Shown: in pieces, positions 38,251-46,598 of the stretch
How the letters are laid out: each line of letters starts with the position of its first letter
Position numbering within the stretch: the first letter of the stretch is position 1
Origin: CAYNST01 sp964399955
Lineage (GTDB): Bacteria; Pseudomonadota; Gammaproteobacteria; Pseudomonadales; Cellvibrionaceae
Direction: 5' to 3'
DNA length: 64,000 bases
NCBI GenBank assembly: GCA_964399955.1
Contig: CAYNST010000002.1
Location: 23,273 to 87,272, forward strand
The notes under the pieces: generated by a model
Told to the model about the DNA's origin: nothing
Database searches by the model: none
Seen by the model: the letters and a program-made list of their open reading frames with translations, nothing else
Made by a program: the position numbers and the translations under genes

Positions 38251-38425
38251 GTGACTGTTCAGATTGCGTCCAAATTTGTGCAGAGCAAGGCGAAAAATGT
38301 GAGTTTACATGTGTAAATACTCCTCACTCCCTGTGCTCCGCCCGCTTTTTAGGGCCGCCTTGTCCTGCTCCTGACAGGATGCTGACCATTTTTTAACGCA
38401 GCCATGTGCAGATCCGGGCGTGAGC
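38251..38425. repeat. Dispersed intergenic repeat, copy B
   Basis: Homologous to 110-290. The centre has a perfect 6-2-6 palindrome (TTTACA/TGTAAA, 38304-38317) nested in a weaker flanking inverted repeat (GTGAG...CTCAC), so an RNA copy would fold into a hairpin. It lies between DUF971 and ubiE, about 75 bases upstream of the ubiE start, and could affect expression on either side. No protein is encoded. Confidence 0.65.
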
Positions 38426-38498
38426 TGAATAGTTACAACTGCGTAAAAGGCTACAATCGCCACCTTCGCCTGAAAGGCTGGCTTTGCACGGGGGCATC

Positions 38499-39248
38499 AT
38501 GGACAAAGACGAGTTTACTCATTTCGGCTACCAGCAGGTCAAGGCGGGCGAAAAAGCCCACCGCGTGACCAACGTATTCAACTCGGTGGCCGGCAAATAC
38601 GACCTCATGAACGATCTGATGTCCGGCGGCATTCACAGGTTGTGGAAGTACATCACGGTAGAGATGTCGGCGGTAAGGCCCGGCCAACAAATTCTGGATT
38701 TGGCCGGCGGCACCGGCGACCTGGCTGCCAAATTTTCTCGGCTAGTAGGCCCGGAAGGGCTGGTGGTGCTGGCCGACATCAACAATGCCATGCTGTCTGT
38801 TGGACGCGACAAACTGCTGGACCGCGGCCTGGTGCAAAACGTGCACGTGACTCAGGCGGATGCCCAACACCTGCCCTTTGCCGACAACACCTTTGACTGC
38901 ATCACCATTGCCTTTGGCCTGCGCAATGTGACCGATAAAGCCCTGGCGCTAAGCGCCATGACCCGCGTACTCAAACCCGGCGGGCGTCTATTGGTGCTGG
39001 AGTTTTCCAAGCCCGAGCTGCCCCTGCTGGGCAAGATCTACGATCAGTATTCCTTTCGCGTGCTGCCCACTCTGGGCCGGCTGGTGGCCGGCGATGCCGA
39101 CAGTTATCGCTACCTGGCCGAGAGCATTCGCATGCACCCCGGGCAGGAAGAGCTGAAGGCCATGATGGAAACTGCGGGCCTGGTGCAGGTCAACTACACC
39201 AATATGACCGGCGGCGTGGTGGCCCTGCACAAGGGCATCAAACCGTGA
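38499..39248 (+). CDS. ubiE: Ubiquinone/menaquinone C-methyltransferase UbiE
   Basis: UbiE methylates C2 of the ubiquinone precursor (and demethylmenaquinone) with S-adenosylmethionine. The product shows THFGYQQV, VFNSVAGKYDLMNDLMS, the SAM-binding LDLAGGTGDLA and AFGLRNVTD. The ATG at 38499 has GGGGG four bases upstream; a TTG five codons earlier is less likely. Length 249 aa (E. coli 251). It starts the ubiE-ubiJ-ubiB operon with overlapping or near-overlapping genes. Confidence 0.97.
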   Translation: MDKDEFTHFGYQQVKAGEKAHRVTNVFNSVAGKYDLMNDLMSGGIHRLWKYITVEMSAVRPGQQILDLAGGTGDLAAKFSRLVGPEGLVVLADINNAMLSVGRDKLLDRGLVQNVHVTQADAQHLPFADNTFDCITIAFGLRNVTDKALALSAMTRVLKPGGRLLVLEFSKPELPLLGKIYDQYSFRVLPTLGRLVAGDADSYRYLAESIRMHPGQEELKAMMETAGLVQVNYTNMTGGVVALHKGIKP

Positions 39249-39871
39249 TGCTGGACCCGGTGCTGGCCAGGCTGCTGGCCCAGGCCGGCGAAACCGCACT
39301 TGGCCGAGCCCTGCAGTACGACCCCGGCACAAAGGCGGCTCTGACCGGGCTGGAAGGCCGCTTGATCGCTTTCGAATTCACCCAGCCCAGATTTGACCTC
39401 TATTTCACAGTCATTGACGGCCTGCCCCGCTTGCTGACCTACACCGAGCAAATTCCCGAGTGCCGGCTGCGCGGCAGCGCGGCGGCCATCGCCTCGCTGA
39501 CATGGGAGGAGCGCAGCACACTGGCCAACAGTGGCGTGGAGCTGATTGGCAGCCCACAACTGCTGGCTCAGCTGAAGCAATTACTGGGCAATATTGACCT
39601 GGATTGGGAAGAGCCTCTCAACGCCCTGCTGGGCGACGTTACCGGTCATGCGCTGGCACAGGGTCTGCGGCAAATGGGCCACAAGGTGCGCCGCAGCACC
39701 GGCAAGCTGCCGGGCTATGTGGCGGAGTACCTTACCGAAGAAGCGCGCCACATTGTCAGTGACCGGGAGCTGCAGCCCTTTTTCCGCGCGGTCGATGAAC
39801 TGCGCGCAGACACCGATCGTCTACAGGCCAGACTGGCAGAGCTGGACCGACTCATTAATTTTAAAGCCTGA
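39245..39871 (+). CDS. ubiJ: Ubiquinone biosynthesis accessory factor UbiJ
   Basis: UbiJ is an SCP2-domain lipid carrier that scaffolds the soluble ubiquinone-synthesis complex. The N-terminal SCP2 part (about 15-115) is followed by a charged C-terminal helix ending in a heptad pattern (FFRAVDELRADTDRLQARLA). The GTG at 39245 overlaps the ubiE stop. The adjacent ATG at 39248 is an equal alternative, one codon shorter. Its position between ubiE and ubiB is fixed in gammaproteobacteria and supports the call despite low sequence conservation. Confidence 0.9.
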   Translation: MMLDPVLARLLAQAGETALGRALQYDPGTKAALTGLEGRLIAFEFTQPRFDLYFTVIDGLPRLLTYTEQIPECRLRGSAAAIASLTWEERSTLANSGVELIGSPQLLAQLKQLLGNIDLDWEEPLNALLGDVTGHALAQGLRQMGHKVRRSTGKLPGYVAEYLTEEARHIVSDRELQPFFRAVDELRADTDRLQARLAELDRLINFKA

Positions 39872-39878
39872 GCCCTCC

Positions 39879-41498
39879 GTGAGAACAATCCTGCGTTTTT
39901 TTAAAATTCTGGGCACCTTCGGCCGCTATCGGCTGGACGAGCTGTTGCCCTTGACCTGGCAGAACCCCGCGCTCAAGGCCTGTCTCTGGCCCTTCAAACG
40001 TGGCGCCCGGCCGCAGGGCGAGCGCGGGGCAAGGTTGCGCCACGCGCTGGAGGACCTGGGCCCCATCTTTGTGAAGTTTGGCCAGCTGTTGTCCACCCGC
40101 CCGGATCTTCTGCCGCCAGACATCATGCTGGAGCTGAACGAGCTGCAGGACAACGTCAGCCCGTTTGACAGCGGCGACTTCCGCCGCCTGGTGGAAGTCG
40201 CCCTGGGCCAGCCGGTGGAAACCCTGTTTGAGGAATTTGGCACAGATCCGCTGGCCTCGGCATCCATAGCGCAGGTGCATACCGCCAAACTTCACAGTGG
40301 TGAGGAGGTGGTGGTCAAAGCCGTGCGCCCGGGTATCAGCGGCATCATTGCCCAGGATGTGGAGCTGATGGCCGTCATCGCCCGCCTGTTCGCCCGCTTC
40401 GTGCCAGAGGCGCGGCGCCTGCGGCCGGTAGAGGTGGTGCGCGAGTACCAGCAGACCATATTCGACGAGCTGGACCTGCTGCGGGAGGCCGCCAACGCGT
40501 CCCAGCTGAAGCGCAACTTTGCCGAGTCCAACCTGCTGTATATACCCGAGGTCTACTGGGACTACTGCCGCTCCAACGTACTGGTGATGGAGCGCATCTA
40601 CGGTGCACAGGTAACGGATCTGGTCACTCTGCGCAAACACGGCGTGGATATAAAACTGCTGGCCGAGCGCGGCGTGGAAATATTTTTTACCCAGGTGTTC
40701 GAGCACAATTTTTTTCACGCCGACATGCACCCGGGCAACGTCTACGTGGACCTGAACAACCCCAGCGACCCCACCTATATTGCGTTGGATATGGCCATTA
40801 TCGGCACACTGTCGCGGCAGGACCAGTTTTACCTGGCGCGCAACATGTTGGCCATGTTCCGCCGCGATTATCGTCAGGTGGCCGAGCTGCATGTTCTGTC
40901 CGGCTGGGTACCGCGCGATACGTCGGTAGGCGCGTTTGAAGCGGCTATCCGCACCGTCTGCGAGCCCATCTTCGAGAAGCCCATCAAAGACATCGCCTTT
41001 GGCGATGCGCTGTTGAAGCTGTTTCAAACCGCGCGGCGCTTTGACATGCCGGTGCAGCCGCAACTGGTACTGCTGCAGAAAACCCTGGTGAATATTGAAG
41101 GCCTGGGACGGCAGATGTACCCCGACCTGGACCTCTGGGCAACAGCACACCCCTATCTGGAGCGCTGGTTGCGCAAACGTTTCAATCCGCGCAGCCTGAC
41201 GGCCGACCTCAAGCGGCAGGCACCGGAATGGATGGAAAAGCTGCCGGATATGCCCAATTTGGTGTATGACAGTCTGGCGGGGATGAAACAACTTGCCAGC
41301 ATTGCGCCGGACCTGCAGGAGGCCAGCCGCGCCTTGAGAGACGACGCCAAAAAATCCGGCCGCAGGCAACGCAGGCAGCTGATTGCGGTGCTGGCTTTTG
41401 CCATGGCGGCCTGGACTGCCATGCCTCACATTGGCGATTTACCGGCGGCGTCGGTGCTGTTGCTGTTGGTAAGCCTGGTTGCCCTGCTGACTATTTGA
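39879..41498 (+). CDS. ubiB: UbiB, ABC1-type atypical kinase for ubiquinone synthesis
   Basis: UbiB belongs to the ABC1/ADCK atypical kinases and supports coenzyme Q synthesis at the inner membrane, probably by extracting precursors. The KxGQ motif (FVKFGQLLSTRPDLLP, about residue 68), ASIAQVH and HADMHPGNVYVD are diagnostic. Two C-terminal membrane helices end the protein (about 498-535). The GTG at 39879, seven bases after ubiJ, gives 539 aa (E. coli 546). The frame continues upstream only through ubiJ in another phase. Confidence 0.95.
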   Translation: MRTILRFFKILGTFGRYRLDELLPLTWQNPALKACLWPFKRGARPQGERGARLRHALEDLGPIFVKFGQLLSTRPDLLPPDIMLELNELQDNVSPFDSGDFRRLVEVALGQPVETLFEEFGTDPLASASIAQVHTAKLHSGEEVVVKAVRPGISGIIAQDVELMAVIARLFARFVPEARRLRPVEVVREYQQTIFDELDLLREAANASQLKRNFAESNLLYIPEVYWDYCRSNVLVMERIYGAQVTDLVTLRKHGVDIKLLAERGVEIFFTQVFEHNFFHADMHPGNVYVDLNNPSDPTYIALDMAIIGTLSRQDQFYLARNMLAMFRRDYRQVAELHVLSGWVPRDTSVGAFEAAIRTVCEPIFEKPIKDIAFGDALLKLFQTARRFDMPVQPQLVLLQKTLVNIEGLGRQMYPDLDLWATAHPYLERWLRKRFNPRSLTADLKRQAPEWMEKLPDMPNLVYDSLAGMKQLASIAPDLQEASRALRDDAKKSGRRQRRQLIAVLAFAMAAWTAMPHIGDLPAASVLLLLVSLVALLTI

Positions 41499-41525
41499 GG
41501 CTGCCTGCCGCGGACGCTTGCAGGC

Positions 41526-43244
41526 CTAACTCAACCCTGGCTGACCGATGTGCTCAAAGCGCGTCAGGTACTCACTCCAGTTGCCGCCGGCAAAAGCCGG
41601 CCGGCCAAAATAGTAGCCCTGCAGCAAATCGCAGCCCACTTCTTTAGCCAGTGCCAACTGCACACTGGTTTCCACCCCTTCAGCAATAATTTCCAGGTCC
41701 AGGCTGTGCCCCAGAGCGGTCATGGCTTCTATGATCTTGCGGTTGCGGTCCTTGTGGGACTGGGTCAAAAAGAAATTGCGATCTATTTTGAGCGTATCCA
41801 GCGGCAGGTGAGTCAGGTAGGACATGGAGCTGTAACCGGTACCAAAATCATCGATGGCAATACGCAAGCCGCGGTCGTGCAGCGCCTGCAATACCTGCAC
41901 GCTGCGCTCGGGGAAGCGCATCAAGGTGGACTCGGTAATTTCCAGCTCTATCTTTTCCGGGCGGATGCCGTGCGCGGCCAGGGCGCGCTCCACGGTATTG
42001 GAGATGGCGGTGCTGTAGCAGTAATTTGCCGGAATATTCAGACACAGGTCCGGGCAGGCGTTCTCGTCCTGCCAGGATTTCATCTGGCCAAAGGCGGTGT
42101 GAAACAGCCACTCATGGAAAGCGTCGGTCAAATTGAGCCGTTCGATCATCTCCATCAGCTCCATGGCGTTGACGGCATAGTCGTCGCGCGGCCAGCGGCT
42201 CAGCACTTCCAGCCTTTTGATGGCAAAATCGTTGGCTCCCACTATGGGTTGATAGGCCAGTGCCAGTTCGCCGCGCTCTATGGCCTTGGGCAGCTCGGTC
42301 TCCAACTGGTGGCGCCGGCTCCACTGGTGTTTGTGCTGCTCGGAGAAACTGATGAAATGCTGCTGACTATTGTCTTTGGCGCGATCCAGTGCCTGGTCGG
42401 CCTGTTTTAAAAGTTCACCGGCGTTTTTGGCGGTATCCGGATAGGTGGCCAAACCGATGGACGCACTGATGGCAATGCTGTGGTCGTCTATTTCAAACGG
42501 TTTGGCCAGCGAATCCAGAATCTTGCTGGCGACCTTGCGCCCGGTAAAATCGTCTACCTGCTCCAACAGCACCACAAATTCGTCACCGCCCAAACGCGCG
42601 GCGCTGTCCGTGCTGCGGCAGTTCTGCCGCACCCGAGCGGCCACCGCACGCAACAGCGCATCGCCCACCGCGTGGCCATAGGTTTCATTAACCGGCTTGA
42701 AGTGATTCAAGTTCAGGTACAACAGGGCGCAGCGCTCACTGTAGCGGTCGCAGCGACGCAGCGCCTGCTCCAGACGGTTCATCAACAGGCTGCGGTTGAT
42801 AAGACCGGTAAGGGCATCGTTGTGCGCCAGGTGATTAACCTGCTTCTGCAGGCTGCTGGCCCGCAGCGCCTGGCAGACCGAGGTATAAATACGCCCGGCA
42901 AGCAAATCCTCGGTGAGCAGGCAATCCTGTGCCCCCTCATCTAGCAAGCGACAGGCGGCGTCAAAATTGGCCCGATCGGCCAATACAATCATCGGCAGCC
43001 AGTCGTTGGCGGATTTCAGCCGCAGCCGCTCGAACACTTCAGCGGAGCCAAACTGGTGCTCCATGATGATGCAGCAGGGGTCGTGACGGCGCAAAAAGGC
43101 CAGAGCCGCCGCCTGCGACTCGCAGAACACCACCTGGGGGAAGGTTTGCGAAAAACCGGCAAAATATCCACGCAGACGCGCCGTCAAAGTTGCATCTGCT
43201 GTGATGACTACAATGGCATCGGTAGATCCCGTCAGGCAGCTCAT
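41526..43244 (-). CDS. REC-like GGDEF-EAL protein with altered REC and GGDEF sites
   Basis: Three domains are visible. The first (about 1-125) has a response-regulator fold, but the phospho-acceptor position is Glu (IIMEHQ, residue 62) and the N-terminal acidic pair is reduced to one Asp. The GGDEF domain (about 140-300) keeps GGDEF (219-223), but the DxD of the metal site is NLN (178-180). The EAL domain (about 320-565) keeps its core: EVLSR in place of EALLR, NIPAN, ITES, DDFGTGYSS, KID, AEGVE and QGYYFGRP. It is therefore likely a phosphodiesterase with a regulatory GGDEF. GGAG or TAGGCG precedes the ATG. Convergent with ubiB. Confidence 0.9.
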   Translation of the reverse strand: MSCLTGSTDAIVVITADATLTARLRGYFAGFSQTFPQVVFCESQAAALAFLRRHDPCCIIMEHQFGSAEVFERLRLKSANDWLPMIVLADRANFDAACRLLDEGAQDCLLTEDLLAGRIYTSVCQALRASSLQKQVNHLAHNDALTGLINRSLLMNRLEQALRRCDRYSERCALLYLNLNHFKPVNETYGHAVGDALLRAVAARVRQNCRSTDSAARLGGDEFVVLLEQVDDFTGRKVASKILDSLAKPFEIDDHSIAISASIGLATYPDTAKNAGELLKQADQALDRAKDNSQQHFISFSEQHKHQWSRRHQLETELPKAIERGELALAYQPIVGANDFAIKRLEVLSRWPRDDYAVNAMELMEMIERLNLTDAFHEWLFHTAFGQMKSWQDENACPDLCLNIPANYCYSTAISNTVERALAAHGIRPEKIELEITESTLMRFPERSVQVLQALHDRGLRIAIDDFGTGYSSMSYLTHLPLDTLKIDRNFFLTQSHKDRNRKIIEAMTALGHSLDLEIIAEGVETSVQLALAKEVGCDLLQGYYFGRPAFAGGNWSEYLTRFEHIGQPGLS

Positions 43245-43573
43245 CGCCTAAGCTCCGGCCCGTTTGTAGTGGGGCCCGCTTCCGGAAAATGTGCGACAGG
43301 AGCGCTCGTCTGCAACTCAATGAAAGTAACTGCTACTGCATTCACGGTAACTGCGATTCCCGATCAGATTAAAGGTGGGCAAGGTGGCGGGCCGCAAAAG
43401 GAGCCGGCCTGCTTTCTGCGTTATTCAACCTTCAGCATAGATCAGGTAAATTTTGCCGCAAGCGCGCAAAGATCAGCGCCCACCGTTTTCAGTCTTGGAT
43501 CTGTGAGCCGGTTCACCCTGCTCTTTTTCCGTAGGCGCTAAGGTGACGCCAATGCCCACCCAAGGAATTTGCC
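43245..43573. other. Divergent intergenic region; no clear element
   Basis: About 330 bases between the GGDEF-EAL gene and the LPMO-like gene. It must contain both promoters, but I see no strong -10/-35 pair. The AAGGA before the start at 43574 is the only clear signal. Confidence 0.35.
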
Positions 43574-44797
43574 ATGAACCCTCGCCGCAGAACCTGCCTG
43601 CAATTTGCCCTGCTCGCGTCACTGCTGGGTGCTGCCGTGCAGGCGGTCAGCCACACCCGCTGGGACCCGGAGGGCCTGATCAAGCCGCGCTCCACTCGCG
43701 ATGACAACAAAAGAGGGCCATGCGGAGCGGCGCGTACCGACAACCCCGTGGTACTGCAGTCGGGCAGCACCGTCGAGGTGGCATTTGAGAGCACAATTTA
43801 CCACCAGGGCGTGTTCCGCATCGCTTTTTCTCCCGCCAACGACGAGGGCTTTGACAGCTATGTGCTGGCGGACAACATCCCCGACATCAACGGCCAGCGC
43901 GCGCGCAGTCATACCATCACCTTGCCGGATATGGAGTGCGATGCCTGTACCCTGCAACTGATCCAAACCATGCCGGATCGCAGCCCGCCAAGTAACTATT
44001 TCTCCTGCGCGGATATCCGCCTGACCGCAAGTGGACAGTCAGAACCCGACGCGCAGGACACCACGCCGCCGGCGGCGGTCAGCGGCTTGCTGGTCTTGCC
44101 CGGCGACGGACAGGTGCAATTGTTATGGAGCCGGCCCGCCGACCCGGATTACCTGGGGGTGCTGGTGGCGATGAGTGAATTCGAAATCACCGCTCAACCA
44201 CAGGCCGGACAAGCCTACCAGGTCGGCGGGGCACTGCAGGCGTCACGGGTGGTTTTTGCAGGTGATGCCGGTGGCTTCACCGCAGGCACGCTCACTGCAG
44301 GGGCCACTTACCACTTCGCCGCCTTTGCCTATGACCGCAACTACAACTACTCCCAGCCCATGGTTGCGGAGGTCGCACTGGATGAACAGATGCCCAATAT
44401 TGCCCCGGCGGTAAGCCTTATCAGCGAGCAGGACGGCTTACTTGGCGGCAACATTGATGCGACCGCAGGGCCCGTGCTGGTGCAGGCCAACATCACCGAC
44501 ATCAACCCTTCTGACATGCACACCCTAGTTTGGAGCGCGAGCGATCCGCGCCTGCGCAATACCAGCAGCAACACGTTGCAATTCAGGCTGGAGCCTGCCG
44601 GGCTGCCTGCAGGCAGCTACACGCTGCGGGTTGAAGTGACTGACGATGGCAAGCCACCGCTCAGCACCGCCGCCGAACTGCAACTAACGGTTCAGCCCGC
44701 GCGGGCTGCAGCCGGTGGCAGCCTGGGCCACAGCACCGCTCTGTTTTTATTGCTGGGTGCGCTGTGGCTGATGCGGCTATCACGCAGACACCACTGA
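43574..44797 (+). CDS. Exported LPMO-like protein with fibronectin-type region and GlyGly-CTERM tail
   Basis: A signal peptide ends near Ala24-Ser26; cutting before His27 would expose an N-terminal His. The next ~130 residues carry HTRWDPEG, GPCG (Cys50), TIYHQGVFRIAFSP (second His at 77), CDACTLQLIQTM and YFSCADI. This pattern is that of the SCE4755-type polysaccharide-monooxygenase-like family. Two His could form a copper histidine brace. Then come a fibronectin-type stretch (about 165-270) and a second beta domain (about 275-375). The end (GGSLGHSTALFLLLGALWL then RLSRRHH) is a GlyGly-CTERM sorting tail used by rhombosortase and type II secretion. An AAGGA lies before the ATG. Function is inferred from the pattern alone. 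Confidence 0.7.
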   Translation: MNPRRRTCLQFALLASLLGAAVQAVSHTRWDPEGLIKPRSTRDDNKRGPCGAARTDNPVVLQSGSTVEVAFESTIYHQGVFRIAFSPANDEGFDSYVLADNIPDINGQRARSHTITLPDMECDACTLQLIQTMPDRSPPSNYFSCADIRLTASGQSEPDAQDTTPPAAVSGLLVLPGDGQVQLLWSRPADPDYLGVLVAMSEFEITAQPQAGQAYQVGGALQASRVVFAGDAGGFTAGTLTAGATYHFAAFAYDRNYNYSQPMVAEVALDEQMPNIAPAVSLISEQDGLLGGNIDATAGPVLVQANITDINPSDMHTLVWSASDPRLRNTSSNTLQFRLEPAGLPAGSYTLRVEVTDDGKPPLSTAAELQLTVQPARAAAGGSLGHSTALFLLLGALWLMRLSRRHH

Positions 44798-44801
44798 AGC
44801 G

Positions 44802-44834
44802 TCTTACCTGTTCTTCGACCGGGAGCAGGTAAGA
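44802..44834 (+). terminator. Hairpin after the LPMO-like gene
   Basis: A perfect nine-pair stem (TCTTACCTG/CAGGTAAGA) with a 15-base loop starts five bases past the stop and is followed by an AT-rich stretch (TATATATTTC). The T run is imperfect, so termination is probable rather than certain. Confidence 0.5.
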
Positions 44835-45303
44835 TATATATTTCTTCGCCCGCTGGCCATCAAGCGCCGGCAAAGGTGACCGCCCGCAAGGGCCGCCATG
44901 TTACGGCGTTCCATAACAGCTCCGTTCATCCGCCAGTTTTTCCACCTATCTGACTCGCCAACTATTTCTTTTTAAATCGATTTCTCATCAATACTCCCGC
45001 TGATACTTCAATTAATTATTGCGTTATTACGCTTTGCAAGCTCCCGCCTCCGCGTCTGCGCTTTTTGCTTCTAAAAAAACCCTGCCAAAAAAATCACAAA
45101 TGGCGCCTTACCCGCGTCCGGCCCCGCATTGCCAGCTATTTATAAGAATTTGATTGGTTTACCAAGGTTTTTATAACCCAAATTCCTCCCTTAACCCTAA
45201 AGGCTATGCGCCAGCGCGCCCGCTATATTCAGGCAACAATCAATTAAGCGCCAAATTTGACAGGCGAACTCCCACTATTTTTTATGAACCTGCGGAACTG
45301 GAT
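44835..45303. other. AT-rich leader of the minor-pilin cassette
   Basis: This stretch is visibly richer in A/T than its surroundings (for example around 44950-45090) and holds no supported gene. The frame that runs into the first pilin from 45154 lacks a pilin-like N-terminus and was not used. A candidate promoter lies at 45150-45177. Confidence 0.45.
45150..45177 (+). promoter_or_regulatory. Candidate sigma-70 promoter for the pilin cassette
   Basis: TTGATT and TATAAC are separated by 16 bases. A short inverted repeat (TTGG...CCAA, 45154-45165) overlaps the spacer and could be an operator. It lies about 120 bases before the first pilin start. Confidence 0.4.
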
Positions 45304-45729
45304 ATGCAACGGCAGCAAATAGGCTTCACGCTGATAGAGATGATGGTAGTTGTGGCGTTGATTGCCATTTTGGCAGCAATTGCTCTGCCCGCCTACAACG
45401 GCTACGTCAACCGCAGCAAAATAAAAACTGCCCAGGCCGACCTGGTGGCTTTGAGCTTGAACGTCGAAAACGAATATCAAAGAAGGCTTGCCTACAGCAC
45501 CACCGTGCTGGGCACAACCAATTTAGTGATGGGCGCTTATGAAGGCTGGCGCCCGGCATCCCACAGCAATGACTTCAGCTTCGCCAAGTCCGTGGCCACC
45601 ACCACCACTTACACGCTCACGGCCACCGGAACGGCCGGGGGCGTCAAAGGCTGCATCCTGTCCATCAATCAAGCCGGCGTTCGGGAGTTGAAGGCATGCA
45701 GCTACAGCACAAACGGTGAATGGTTATGA
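45304..45729 (+). CDS. Type IV pilin PilE-like
   Basis: A prepilin with a six-residue leader (MQRQQI, then G) cut before FTLIEMMVVVALIAILAAIA; Phe1 and Glu5 of the mature form are present. A helical stalk follows, then a short globular part ending in two cysteines (KGCILS and KACSYS) that likely form the D-loop disulfide. The mature length is about 134 residues, small like PilE minor pilins. The ATG at 45304 was chosen because the leader must be short. First gene of a five-prepilin cassette, and it shares ATGA with the next. Confidence 0.85.
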   Translation: MQRQQIGFTLIEMMVVVALIAILAAIALPAYNGYVNRSKIKTAQADLVALSLNVENEYQRRLAYSTTVLGTTNLVMGAYEGWRPASHSNDFSFAKSVATTTTYTLTATGTAGGVKGCILSINQAGVRELKACSYSTNGEWL

Positions 45730-46214
45730 CACAAAACCGGGGACACACACTGATTGAGGTAATGATCGTGATTGGCCTGATTGCGCTGTTGGCGCTGGCA
45801 GCCTCGCCGCTGTCCGGTATGTGGATCAGCGATGCCAATGCCCAAAAGGTGGAGGGCGACCTGGTACAGGCCATTGGCCGCGCCAAGGCCATCGCGTTGC
45901 GCAACCCAACCGGCACAATCAACCGCGACCCGGTTGCTGCCGTCTGCCTGAACGCCGACCGCAGTTTGACCGTGCTGCAAAGTACCGCCAATACGCCCCC
46001 CGACTGTGCGGCTAACAAAGGTGAGCAAATTTGGAGTACCCGCCTTGGCGAGGATGTGACAGTCACCACGCTCAACCCGGCTGGGAATTTGAGCTGTTTG
46101 TGTTTTGACAACAAGGCGGCACTCACGCAGGAAAAATGTTTGGCCTGCAGCACCACCACTACTTTCACATTGGTAACCAGGGGAAAGGCTCGTGACCCGA
46201 TTTCCATTTATTGA
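45726..46214 (+). CDS. Minor pilin, FimT/GspH-like
   Basis: A prepilin with leader MTQNRG cut before HTLIEVMIVIGLIALLALAA; position 1 is His rather than Phe, and Glu5 is kept. The C-terminal half resembles the GspH/FimT beta domain and has a Cys-rich end (LSCLCFDNK...CLACS). The ATG at 45726 overlaps the previous stop as ATGA, with GGTGA upstream. GspH/FimT proteins usually sit in the pilus tip complex. The next gene begins inside its last 23 bases. Confidence 0.8.
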   Translation: MTQNRGHTLIEVMIVIGLIALLALAASPLSGMWISDANAQKVEGDLVQAIGRAKAIALRNPTGTINRDPVAAVCLNADRSLTVLQSTANTPPDCAANKGEQIWSTRLGEDVTVTTLNPAGNLSCLCFDNKAALTQEKCLACSTTTTFTLVTRGKARDPISIY

Positions 46215-46596
46215 TCAATCAAAGGCGCGTCAAGGAGGAGACATGCTGATTGAGGCACTGATTGGCGTGGTGCTGATGGCCATTATTGGTATGGGCATCA
46301 CCTATGTAACGTCGCGCGCAACGGTTTCGCAAAGGGACATGCAGCTGCAGGAGCTGGCCGTTAACCAGATGCGGGAACTGTTACTTAAAAATCGCAGCGG
46401 TGTCATCGATATTTGCGCGGATACACCCAAACTCGATTTGCCCAACCTGCCGCCAATAGTCGTTGAATATCAAAACTGCAGCAAGGTCACCGCCACCATC
46501 AATGGCGTGGCAATACCCGATATCCCGCGCCCGGTCATTATCCGCGCTCAGATTCCAACACTGGGGTGGATTGTGGTTGGCGGCAATTGGTCTTGA
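46192..46596 (+). CDS. Minor pilin, PilV-like
   Basis: A prepilin-type N-terminus with processing site QGG before DMLIEALIGVVLMAIIGMGI; position 1 is Asp and Glu5 is present. The globular part is short (mature about 117 residues) with two Cys (DICADT and YQNCSK). Translation starts at GTG 46192 after a strong GGGGAAAGG, inside the end of the previous gene. Order and size fit PilV/GspI-type minor pilins; assignment within the class is uncertain. Confidence 0.78.
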   Translation: MTRFPFIDQSKARQGGDMLIEALIGVVLMAIIGMGITYVTSRATVSQRDMQLQELAVNQMRELLLKNRSGVIDICADTPKLDLPNLPPIVVEYQNCSKVTATINGVAIPDIPRPVIIRAQIPTLGWIVVGGNWS

Positions 46597-46598
46597 TT

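Noticed and set aside
39594..39878. Upstream extension of ubiB.
   Set aside because: It overlaps ubiJ in another frame; UbiB-like sequence begins at the GTG at 39879.
41503..41525. GCCTGC/GCAGGC hairpin between ubiB and the GGDEF-EAL gene.
   Set aside because: A short stem and no T tract on either strand; weak evidence for a terminator.
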